A DNA stretch of 64,000 bases. It comes from Solirubrobacteraceae bacterium (GTDB lineage: Bacteria > Actinomycetota > Thermoleophilia > Solirubrobacterales > Solirubrobacteraceae). Below the pieces are notes generated by a model. It searched no databases. It was given only the letters and a program-made list of their open reading frames with translations, and was not told where the DNA came from. The stretch is taken from NCBI GenBank assembly GCA_017744415.1, contig JAGIBJ010000095.1:1-64000 (forward strand), written 5' to 3'. The translations under genes were made by a program, and so were the position numbers. Shown piece by piece: positions 17,831 to 26,370 of the stretch; position 1 is the first letter of the stretch; every line of letters begins with the position of its first letter.

Positions 17831-19440
17831 CGGGAGTGCTCGCCGTGCGAATGCTCGCCGTGCACGGCGGCCTCCGCCTCAGCGATGGCGACGGCGAAGT
17901 CGCCGGGGGTCGTGGCCTCGACCAGCTCGTCGACCTCGTCCACCTCACGGCCCTCGGCCGCGGCAGCAGCCTCCTCGGCCGCCTTCGCCGCAGCGAGCTC
18001 GTGGGCTTCGGCGCGGGTCGGGAGCGTGAACCAGGCGATCAGGGCGCCGATCGCGATGACCGCCGTCGCCGCCCACAGGGCGAGGTGGAAGCCGGCCATG
18101 AATGCCGCATCGGCCGACGCGCCGGTGTCGAGGGCGTCCGCGCGGCGCACCACGAGGACGGCACCGATGCCAACGATGCCGACGATGCCGGAGATCTCAC
18201 GCGCAGTGCTCACCACGGCGGCGCCAGCCCCCGCGTGGGTGGTGGGGATGACCTCCATCACGGCTGACGTCATCGGCGTCGTGAGGCCGGAGCCGAGACC
18301 CACGAGGACGAGGCCGACCAGGAAGCGCCACAGCGGATCGTCGGGCTGGACGAGCGTGCCGTTCCACATGCCGATCGCGATCAGGACCATGCCGATGCCG
18401 ACCGTGTGGTTGACGCCCAGGTGCGTCGCGAGCTTCGCACCGACGGGCACCATCACGGCGATCGAGACGGCCAGCGGGACGTACATCAGGCCGGCTTCGA
18501 GCGGATCGAGGCCCACCTGGTCCTGCAGGAACAGCGACGTGAAGAAGAGGATGCCGTTGATCCCGAGGCCCCAGAGGATCTGCGTCACCGTGCCGCCGCT
18601 GAAGATGCGGTTGCGGAAGAGGACGAGATCGACGAGTGGGTACTCGGTCCGTCGCTCGGTCCAGAGGAACGCGGCGCCGAACACGATGCCCGTCACGAGC
18701 GAGATCAACCCGAAGGCCGAGAGGAAGCCGTAGTCCTGGCCGTGCACGAGGTAGAAGGTGATCGCCATCATCGACACCGACGCCGTCAGCAAGCCCGGGA
18801 CGTCGAGCTGCTTGATCAGCTCCGGGCGGTCCGGGAGCTTGAAGCGCTGCTGCGGCACCGTGCGCCGCGCCAGCACGATGCACAGCAGGCAGATCGGCAG
18901 GTTGATGAAGAAGACGAAGCCCCAGTGGGCGACGCTCACGATCGCGCCGCCGACGATCGGGCCGAGCGCGATCGCGCTCGCGATGCACGCCGTCCAGATG
19001 CCCACGCCCAGATGGCGGTCCTCGCCCTCGAGGTCGGTGCCGATGATCGCAAGCGTTGACGGCAGCACGAGCGCGCCGCCGAGGCCCTGGATCGCGCGGA
19101 TCGCGATCAGCAGCTCACCCGTCGGTGCCAGGCCGGCCGCCAGCGACGTGACCAGGAAGATCACGAGGCCGGCCACCAGGGCCCGGCGCCGCCCGAAGAG
19201 ATCGGTGAGCCGGCCGCCGGCGATCAGCAGGGCGGAGAACGCGAGGATGTAGCTGGTCCCGACCCACTGGAGGCCGGTGAGGCTCATGTCGAGATCCGTC
19301 TTGATCGCCGAGAGGGCGATGTTGAGGATCGTGTTGTCGAGGCCGACGACGAACGCCGACAGGCCGATGGTGCACAGGAGCACCCAGCGCCGCTCGTCGC
19401 GGCGCGGCTCCGCAGAGGCGGATGCGAACGCTGCGGTCAC
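17821..19440 (-). CDS. MFS exporter, DHA2 family, last gene of PKS operon
   Basis: A 539-residue 14-TM transporter: DNTILNIALSAIKTDL in helix 1, GGRLTDLFGRRRALV as motif A and IALGPIVGGAI as motif C. It has a long cytoplasmic tail of about 70 residues, Ala/Glu-rich and ending in a histidine-rich HGEHSHGEHS segment that could bind metal. The start is GTG 19440 with GGAAGG ten nt upstream. Only 31 bp separate it from accD, so it is probably the fourth gene of the FAAL-PKS-AccD operon and may export the lipid product or protect against it. Confidence 0.85.
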   Translation of the reverse strand: MTAAFASASAEPRRDERRWVLLCTIGLSAFVVGLDNTILNIALSAIKTDLDMSLTGLQWVGTSYILAFSALLIAGGRLTDLFGRRRALVAGLVIFLVTSLAAGLAPTGELLIAIRAIQGLGGALVLPSTLAIIGTDLEGEDRHLGVGIWTACIASAIALGPIVGGAIVSVAHWGFVFFINLPICLLCIVLARRTVPQQRFKLPDRPELIKQLDVPGLLTASVSMMAITFYLVHGQDYGFLSAFGLISLVTGIVFGAAFLWTERRTEYPLVDLVLFRNRIFSGGTVTQILWGLGINGILFFTSLFLQDQVGLDPLEAGLMYVPLAVSIAVMVPVGAKLATHLGVNHTVGIGMVLIAIGMWNGTLVQPDDPLWRFLVGLVLVGLGSGLTTPMTSAVMEVIPTTHAGAGAAVVSTAREISGIVGIVGIGAVLVVRRADALDTGASADAAFMAGFHLALWAATAVIAIGALIAWFTLPTRAEAHELAAAKAAEEAAAAAEGREVDEVDELVEATTPGDFAVAIAEAEAAVHGEHSHGEHSRPR

Positions 19441-19471
19441 CCGGCAGCGCCTTCCGGTCGATGGCGGAGGA

Positions 19472-21049
19472 TCACAACGGGATGTTCCCGTGCGCCCGCA
19501 GCGGCGCGTCCTTGCGGCGACCGTCCATCAGGCGCAGGCCGCGCGCGATCTCGCGGCGCGTCTCGTGCGGGGCGATCACCCGGTCGACCCAGCCGTGCTC
19601 GGCGGCCGGATACGGGGTGAGGTGCTCGGCCTTGTACTCCTCGATGAGGCGGTCGTACTCGGCCTTCACGTCACCACCCTCCTGGATGATCTTCATCAGC
19701 TGCTGGCCGTGGAGGATCTTCACGGCCGCTGGCGCGCCCATCACGGCGATCTCGCCCTGCGGCCAAGCGAGGTTGACGTCGTTGTCGCCCTGCTTGCAGC
19801 CCATGGTGGCGAACGCGCCGCCGTAGGCCTTGCGCAGGTAGACGGTCACCGTCGGGACCTTCGCCTCGATGTAGGCGTAGAAGAGCTTGGCGCCGCGGCG
19901 GATCACGCCGCCGCGCTCCTGCTCGAGGCCGGGCATGTAGCCCGGCACGTCGGCGAACGTGACGATCGGGACGTTGTACGCGTCGCAGGTGCGCAGGAAC
20001 CGCGCGGCCTTCTCGGTCGAGTCGTACGTCATCACGCCGGCGTTGTGGCTCGGCTGGTTCGCGATGATGCCGACCGACCGGCCGTCGATCCGCGCGAAGC
20101 CGATCACGATGGTCTTGGCCCAACGCTCGTGGAGCTGGAAGAAGGAGTCCTCGTCGACGACGCGCTCGATCACCTCGACGACGTCGTACGCCTTGTTGGC
20201 CTCGGTCGGGACGATCTGATCGAGCTCGAGCGCACGGTCATCGATCTCGTCGATGTACGGATCGGGCGCGTGCCGCGGAGGCTCGTCGACGTTGTTGAGC
20301 GGCAGGTAGGAGAACAGTTCGCGCACCGCGGCGAGGGCTGACGCGTCGTCCTCCTCGACGAGGTGGCAGTTGCCGACCTCAGCGTTCACGGAAGCGCCAC
20401 CGAGCTCCTCCATGGTGGTCGCCTGGCCGGTGACCTCCTGAACGACCTCGGGGCCCGTGACGAACATGTGCGAGGTGCCGTTCACCATGAAGGTGAAGTC
20501 GGTGAGTGCCGGCGAATACACGGCACCACCCGCGCAGGTGCCCATGATCACCGAGATCTGCGGCACCACGCCGGAGAGGTTGACGTTGAGCACGCCGACC
20601 TTCGCGTAGTTGGAGAGAGCGAGGATGCCTTCCTGAATGCGCGCGCCGCCGGAGTCGGCGAGGCCGATGATCGGGCAGCCGGTCTTGGCGGCCAGCTCCA
20701 TGATCGCGACCATCTTCTGCGCGTACACCTCGCCGACGGAGCCGCCGAAGACGGTGTAGTCCTGCGAGAACACGCACACGGGGCGGCCTTCGATCGTGCC
20801 GCGGCCCGTGATCACGCCGTCGCCGAATGGGCGACGCTCGTTCGGATCATCGGTGCGGGCGATGGCACGGCGCAGCTGGCCGACCTCCATGAAGCTGCCC
20901 TCGTCGAGGAGCAGCTCCACGCGCTCGCGCGCGGTCATCTTGCCGCGCGCGTGCTGCTTGGCGATCGAGCGCTCCGACCCCGGGCGCAGCGACTGCTCAC
21001 GGCGATCGCGGAGATCCGCGATCGCGTCCGACATGCTCAGGTAGCTCAT
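19472..21049 (-). CDS. accD: acyl-CoA carboxylase beta subunit (carboxyltransferase)
   Basis: A 525-residue AccD/PccB-type carboxyltransferase. It has both crotonase-like halves with GLADSGGARIQEGI, GTCAGGAVYSPAL (oxyanion loop), the second-half FADVPGYMPGLEQE and KAYGGAFATMG. It transfers carboxyl from biotin to an acyl-CoA. Start overlaps the PKS stop (ATGA). Its position matches accD4 next to pks13 in Corynebacteriales, where AccD4 with AccA3 makes the long-chain carboxyacyl extender. The biotin-carrying alpha subunit is not in this window. Confidence 0.92.
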   Translation of the reverse strand: MSYLSMSDAIADLRDRREQSLRPGSERSIAKQHARGKMTARERVELLLDEGSFMEVGQLRRAIARTDDPNERRPFGDGVITGRGTIEGRPVCVFSQDYTVFGGSVGEVYAQKMVAIMELAAKTGCPIIGLADSGGARIQEGILALSNYAKVGVLNVNLSGVVPQISVIMGTCAGGAVYSPALTDFTFMVNGTSHMFVTGPEVVQEVTGQATTMEELGGASVNAEVGNCHLVEEDDASALAAVRELFSYLPLNNVDEPPRHAPDPYIDEIDDRALELDQIVPTEANKAYDVVEVIERVVDEDSFFQLHERWAKTIVIGFARIDGRSVGIIANQPSHNAGVMTYDSTEKAARFLRTCDAYNVPIVTFADVPGYMPGLEQERGGVIRRGAKLFYAYIEAKVPTVTVYLRKAYGGAFATMGCKQGDNDVNLAWPQGEIAVMGAPAAVKILHGQQLMKIIQEGGDVKAEYDRLIEEYKAEHLTPYPAAEHGWVDRVIAPHETRREIARGLRLMDGRRKDAPLRAHGNIPL

Positions 21050-24000
21050 GCGCTGTCTCCGGAAGCGGCGACGGGGCGGCCGGCGCCGAGTGCCCCGCGC
21101 ATGTGCTCGGCCATGGTGGCCACGCCGGGGTGATCGATGACGGTGATGTGCGTGCCCTGCACGTGCACGATCTCGAGATCGGTCGTGAACTGGTCCCAGC
21201 CCAGCGCCTCCTCGTCACGCGCGTAGCGGGGATCGAGGGTGGTGGTGAGGCCGCGGTCGGTCGCGCGGTAGAGCACGATCTTGCCGTCGTACGGCTCGGG
21301 CACGTAACGCTCGGCGATGCGCGAGTCGATGTAGCTCGTCCGCTGATGCTCGATGACGCCGGCGCCCATCTGGATGCCCGAGTCCTTGAGGAGGCCGAGC
21401 ATGAGGTTCACCTGCTCATCCTCGTCGAGCTCCACGAGCGCATCGACGTCGATGTCGATCGGCACGCCGTAGGTCTCGCTCATGTACTCGAACCAACGCT
21501 CGAAGCGGTCGCGCAGGAGCTCGCGCTCGGTGACGCCCGGGGTCGACTTCGGGATGGTCGTGTCGATCATCGCGACGAAGTCGATCTCCTCGCCCTGGCC
21601 CTTCAGCTGCTGCGCGACCTCGTAAGCCAGGCAGCCTCCGAGGCTCCAGCCGCCGAGGCGGTAGGGGCCATGCGGGGCGATGTCGCGGAGCATCGCGATG
21701 TAGTGCGACGCCTTCTCCTCGAGGGTGCGCACGCCCTCCAGGCGCTCGAAGCCGTAGACGGGCTGGTGCTCGTCGAGCAGCTCGACCAGGTTGGCGTAGA
21801 CGCTCGTCGGACCACCGGCCGGGTGGAACAGGAAGAGCGGCGCGCGGCCGGCCTCGCCCTGACGCAGGACGCGCACCGGGTTGCCGCCGTTGCCCTCGAC
21901 GAGCTCACGGAGCACGTCGGCCTGGTCCTCGATGCTGCGCTTGGCGAACACGTCGGCGGTCTCGAGATCGGGCCCGAGGCGCTCGCGCATCTTCTCCACG
22001 ACGGCATCCGCCTGCTCGGGCGTACCGCCGAGCTCGTCGAACACGGCCGTGGCGCTCAGCGGGCGCTGATCGAGCACGTCCTCCCAGATCGCGGCGATGA
22101 AACGCTCGGTGGGGTCGCGCGGCTCGATGTAGCGCTCGGAGCGCGGGATCAGGCTCACGCGGCGCGGCGCGGCCTCACCCAGACCGAGCTCCTGCGCGAT
22201 CGCATCCTCCATGTCGGAGAGGCTGCCACCGGCGAGGAGGATCTTCGGCTGGATCTCGATGCCGAGGTCGGCCTCCACGGCCGACTTCGCGCGGGTCGCC
22301 ATGAGCGAATCCAGGCCGATCTCGGTGAGCGGCGCGTCGAGGTCGAGATCCTCCGGCGCGTGGCTCATCACCGCGGCAATGCGCTCGAGCAGGCGGGTAC
22401 CGAGGAGCTGACGCGCGGCGGCCGGATCCGTCGCGGCGAGCGACATGATCAGGTCGCGACCGACGCCGACGCCCTGGTCGACCTGGTCGTCGGCGACTGC
22501 GAGGGCCTCCTCGGGGAGGTCGTCCTTCGTGATCTGCCGCAGCTCGATGCCGTCGGCGGAGATCAGCAACTCGCCGTCGTCGCTGAGCAGGCGCACCGTG
22601 CCGATACCGACGCCGCGTTCGGTGTCGATCTCGATGCGGGCGAGCACCTGGCCGCCGCGCTGCGGATCACCCTGGATCGCCATGCGCTCGACGCGCCCGG
22701 CCATGAATGCGGCATCCGCAGCGTCGACGCCGAGGCGGCTGCCGGAGATCGCGAGCGCCTGGAAGCAGGCGTCGATCAGAGCGGGGTGGACGCGGTAGTG
22801 CTGATCGCGGAGCGCGGCGAGCGGGAGCGACACGCGGGCGCTGGCCCAGCCGTCCTCGTGAAGCTGCGCATCCGTGATGCCCGCGAACGCCGGCCCGTGG
22901 TCGAGACCGGCCGCGCGGAACAGCTCGTAGAGGTCGACCGGATTGGCGGTCTCGCTCGGAGTGGGCGACTCGACGCCGTCCGAGCCGTCGCCGGAGACGG
23001 TGCCTTTGGCGCGCAGCACCATCGGCGCCGACGCATCCGCGCCCGCGGTGTAGACCGCGAACTCGGCGACGCCGTCGGTCACCGTCACGGACGTGGTGAT
23101 CTCGGTGTGCTCGCCGAGCGCGAGGATCTCCCCGAGCTCGAGGTTCGTGAGCGTGGTCGCGTTGTCGAGACCACCGAGTGCGACGGCGGCGGCGGAGGCG
23201 GCGAGCTCGGCGTAGGCCGAGGCCGGGAGCACCGGCACGCCGTGCATCGTGTGGTCACGCATCCACGGCAGGTTCGCCATGCCGACGTCGGCCTTCCACA
23301 CGTGGCGGTTGCCCTCGGGCAGCGCAATGTGCTGGCCGAGCAGCGGGTGGCCGCCGGTGGCCTGGGCGTGCATGTGGCTGCCCTCGAGCCAGAAGCGGCG
23401 GTGCTGCCAGAACGGCAGCGGCACGCGACGGGCCGACGGCACGATCTGATCGAGCGTGTCGCTCACGTGCCAGGCGTGCAGCGCCGCGAGCGAGGTCGCG
23501 AGGCTCACGCCGTCGTCACCGTCGCGGCGCAGCGTCGGCAGCACGAGACGACGTTCGACGCCGGCGGCCTTGAGGGTCTGGCGCGTCGTGATCTCGGCCA
23601 CCGGGTGCGGCGAGACCTCGAGGAAGGTGGTGAAGCCGTCCTCGGCGGCGGCACCGATCGCCTGCATGAAGCGGACGCTGTGGCGCACGTTGCGCTGCCA
23701 GTAGTCGATGTCGAACGAGGGCGCCTCACGCGGGTCCTCGTTGGCCGTCGAGTAGTACGGCACGGTCGGCTCCAGCGGCGTGATACCGGCGAGCTTCTCG
23801 GCGAACTCGTCGAGGATGATGTCGACCTGCGGCGAGTGCGCGGCGCCGCCGACGGGCAGCACCCAGGCGCCGCGGCCCATCTCCTTGAAGTGTTCCGCCG
23901 CTGCGTTCAGCGGCTCCTTGGGGCCGGAGATCGTGATGGCCTTCGGCGAGCCGTAGACCGCGATCACCACGCCGGGGAACTGGTCGGCGACCGCCTCGAA

Positions 24001-26370
24001 CTCCTGCGGCGCGGCCTGGAGCACCGCCATGCCGCCCGTGGCCTTCTTGTTCTCGATCTCCATGAGGACGGAGCGCAGGGAGATGAGCTTCACGCCGTCG
24101 GCCGGGCTCAGCGCGCCGGCGACGACGGCCGCGGCCACCTCGCCCATCGAGTGGCCCATGATCGCGCCGGGCTCGATGCCCTTGGAGCGCCACGTCGCCG
24201 CGAGGGCGACGTGCATGCCGTAGAGCAGGATCTGGCTCTTGGTCGAATCGCGGTAGTCCTGATCGACCTCGATGGCCTCGCGCAGGCTCCAGCCGACCTC
24301 GGCCTGGAACATCGGCTCGAGCTCGTCGATCGCCTGCGCGAACGCGGGCTCCTCGACCAGCAGGCGCCGGCCCATGCCGTTCCACGCCGAGCCGTAGCCG
24401 GAGAAGATCCACACGATGCCCTTGTCGCCGCGGGGCTTGCCCATGGCGGCGTCGGGGGCGACCACGTTCGGGGCGTCGAGGCCCTCGGCGAGCGCGCGCA
24501 GGCCGATCAGCAGGCCGTCGCGGCCACGCGCGGTGACCGAGCCACGCACGCGACCCGGCACGCGGGTGCGGGCGAGCGAGTGGGCCACGTCGCGCAGCGC
24601 CGACTCGCGACCCGCGCCCTCCTCGAGCCACGGCACGAGCGCCGCAGCCGCCGCGCGCACGCGCGACTCGCCGCTGCCCGAGAACGTGAGGGTGGTGACG
24701 TCGTCGTCCTCGCCGGGCAGGGCGCCGCCGTTGCGGCGGTTGCGATCGGTCGACTCCTCGAGCACGACGTGCGCGTTGGTGCCGCCGAAACCGAAGGCCG
24801 AGACGCCGGCGCGAGCGACGCCGCTGTAGCGCGGCCACTCGGTGGGCTCAGTGACGACCGAGAGGTGATTCTCGTCGAACTTGATGTGCGGGTTGGGCTC
24901 GCTGAAGTTGAGGCTCGGCGGGATCTGCCCGTGGTAGAGCGAGAGCACCGTCTTCATCACGCCGACGATGCCGGCGGCGGCCTCGAGGTGGCCGAAATTG
25001 GTCTTCGCGGAACCGATCAGCAGGGGCTTGTCGCCGGGGCGGTCGTCACCACCGAGCACGGCACCCAGGGCACCGGCCTCGATCGGATCGCCGAGCAGCG
25101 TGCCGGTGCCGTGCGCCTCGACGTAGTCGACCGAGTGCGGGTCGATGCCGACGCGCTCGTAGGCGGTCTGGAGCACGGCCTCCTGGGCGGCCGGATTCGG
25201 GGCGGTGATGCCGTTCGAGCGGCCGTCCTGGTTGACGGCCGAGCCGCGCATGACGGCCAGCACGTGGTTGCCGTCGCGGCGGGCGTCGGCGAGGCGCTTG
25301 AGGATCACGACGCCGCAGCCCTCAGCGCGCACCATGCCGTCGGCATCGGCCGAGAAGGCCTTGATGCGGCCGTTCTTCGCCATGGCGCCGGCCTGGTCGA
25401 ACGTGTAGGTGATCGCGGGAGCGAGCGCGAGGTTGACGCCGCCGACGATGGCGGTGTCCGACTCGCCGACCGCGATCGAATGCGCAGCCTGGTGCAGGGC
25501 GACGAGGCCCGACGAGCAGGCCGTGTCGACGGTCATGCTCGGGCCGCGGAGATCGAGCAGGTACGAGAGCCGGTTCGAGGCGATCGCGAACGCCGCGCCG
25601 GTGGCGACGTAGGCGTCGACGCGCTCGAGCTGCGCTGCCGTGAGGTGGCTGTACTCGTTGGCGCTCATGCCGACGTAGACGCCAGTGGCCGAACCGCGCA
25701 GAGAGCCAGGCTGGATGCCGGCGTCCTCGATGGCCTCCCAGGCGACCTCGAGCAACATGCGCTGCTGCGGGTCCATGAGCTCGGCCTCGCGCGGGGCGAT
25801 GCCGAAGAACTCGGCATCGAACCCGGAGACGTCGTCGAGGTAGCCGCCCCAGCGGTTGAGGTTCTGCACCACGGCAGCGGCGGCACCGGTGCGCGGGGTG
25901 AACGGGCCCCAGCGGTCTTCAGGCACCTCGCGGATGCCGTCCTGACCGTTGATGAGGAACTCCCAGAGTTCGCGCGACCCGCTCACGCCACCGGGCAGGC
26001 GGCAGGAGAGGCCGACGATCGCGATCGCGTCGTCGCCGGCATCGAGCGCCTGGGCGTCCGGCACGTCGGCGCCGAGGTCGACCTTCACGCCGCCGACGGG
26101 CTTGTGGGCGTCGGGCAGCTCGCCGTAGACGAGCTTGTGCGCGATCAAGTTGATCGTCGGGGTCTCGAAGACCATCACCGGATCGAGGTCGCGGTCGAGG
26201 TGATCCTCGAGCTCGCCGACCAGGCCGACGCCGTCACGGGACGAGATGCCGAGCTCGGTCAGCGGGCGATCGGGATCGACCTCCTCGGGCTCCACCTCGA
26301 GGAGGTCGGCGACGGCCGCCGTGAGCCACTCGACGAGCGCGGCCTTCTCAGCCTCACGCGAATCACTCAT
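21046..26370 (-). CDS. Pks13-like type I polyketide synthase with extra dehydratase: ACP-KS-AT-DH-ACP-(carrier-like)-TE
   Basis: This 1774-residue synthase starts at ATG 26370, overlapping the AMP-ligase stop. Domains in order: N-terminal ACP (about 10-85; LGISSRDGVG with Ser44, the SSRD form seen in Pks13); KS (about 114-540; Cys285 in TACSS, His420 in EAHGTG, His461 in KTNFGH); AT (about 650-940; Ser741 in GHSMGE; GAAH at 842-845 instead of HAFH/YASH); DH (about 1007-1285; His1040-xxx-Gly-xxxx-Pro1049 and Asp1200-xxx-Gln1204, both intact); ACP (about 1305-1398; Ser1355 in GLDSL); a carrier-like segment (about 1418-1490) lacking serine; TE (about 1508-1765; Ser1576 in GWSLGG, His1741). There is no KR or ER. 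By analogy with Pks13 it would join a FAAL-loaded acyl chain to a carboxyacyl extender and release it through the TE. Pks13 itself lacks the DH. Confidence 0.9.
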   Translation of the reverse strand: MSDSREAEKAALVEWLTAAVADLLEVEPEEVDPDRPLTELGISSRDGVGLVGELEDHLDRDLDPVMVFETPTINLIAHKLVYGELPDAHKPVGGVKVDLGADVPDAQALDAGDDAIAIVGLSCRLPGGVSGSRELWEFLINGQDGIREVPEDRWGPFTPRTGAAAAVVQNLNRWGGYLDDVSGFDAEFFGIAPREAELMDPQQRMLLEVAWEAIEDAGIQPGSLRGSATGVYVGMSANEYSHLTAAQLERVDAYVATGAAFAIASNRLSYLLDLRGPSMTVDTACSSGLVALHQAAHSIAVGESDTAIVGGVNLALAPAITYTFDQAGAMAKNGRIKAFSADADGMVRAEGCGVVILKRLADARRDGNHVLAVMRGSAVNQDGRSNGITAPNPAAQEAVLQTAYERVGIDPHSVDYVEAHGTGTLLGDPIEAGALGAVLGGDDRPGDKPLLIGSAKTNFGHLEAAAGIVGVMKTVLSLYHGQIPPSLNFSEPNPHIKFDENHLSVVTEPTEWPRYSGVARAGVSAFGFGGTNAHVVLEESTDRNRRNGGALPGEDDDVTTLTFSGSGESRVRAAAAALVPWLEEGAGRESALRDVAHSLARTRVPGRVRGSVTARGRDGLLIGLRALAEGLDAPNVVAPDAAMGKPRGDKGIVWIFSGYGSAWNGMGRRLLVEEPAFAQAIDELEPMFQAEVGWSLREAIEVDQDYRDSTKSQILLYGMHVALAATWRSKGIEPGAIMGHSMGEVAAAVVAGALSPADGVKLISLRSVLMEIENKKATGGMAVLQAAPQEFEAVADQFPGVVIAVYGSPKAITISGPKEPLNAAAEHFKEMGRGAWVLPVGGAAHSPQVDIILDEFAEKLAGITPLEPTVPYYSTANEDPREAPSFDIDYWQRNVRHSVRFMQAIGAAAEDGFTTFLEVSPHPVAEITTRQTLKAAGVERRLVLPTLRRDGDDGVSLATSLAALHAWHVSDTLDQIVPSARRVPLPFWQHRRFWLEGSHMHAQATGGHPLLGQHIALPEGNRHVWKADVGMANLPWMRDHTMHGVPVLPASAYAELAASAAAVALGGLDNATTLTNLELGEILALGEHTEITTSVTVTDGVAEFAVYTAGADASAPMVLRAKGTVSGDGSDGVESPTPSETANPVDLYELFRAAGLDHGPAFAGITDAQLHEDGWASARVSLPLAALRDQHYRVHPALIDACFQALAISGSRLGVDAADAAFMAGRVERMAIQGDPQRGGQVLARIEIDTERGVGIGTVRLLSDDGELLISADGIELRQITKDDLPEEALAVADDQVDQGVGVGRDLIMSLAATDPAAARQLLGTRLLERIAAVMSHAPEDLDLDAPLTEIGLDSLMATRAKSAVEADLGIEIQPKILLAGGSLSDMEDAIAQELGLGEAAPRRVSLIPRSERYIEPRDPTERFIAAIWEDVLDQRPLSATAVFDELGGTPEQADAVVEKMRERLGPDLETADVFAKRSIEDQADVLRELVEGNGGNPVRVLRQGEAGRAPLFLFHPAGGPTSVYANLVELLDEHQPVYGFERLEGVRTLEEKASHYIAMLRDIAPHGPYRLGGWSLGGCLAYEVAQQLKGQGEEIDFVAMIDTTIPKSTPGVTERELLRDRFERWFEYMSETYGVPIDIDVDALVELDEDEQVNLMLGLLKDSGIQMGAGVIEHQRTSYIDSRIAERYVPEPYDGKIVLYRATDRGLTTTLDPRYARDEEALGWDQFTTDLEIVHVQGTHITVIDHPGVATMAEHMRGALGAGRPVAASGDSA

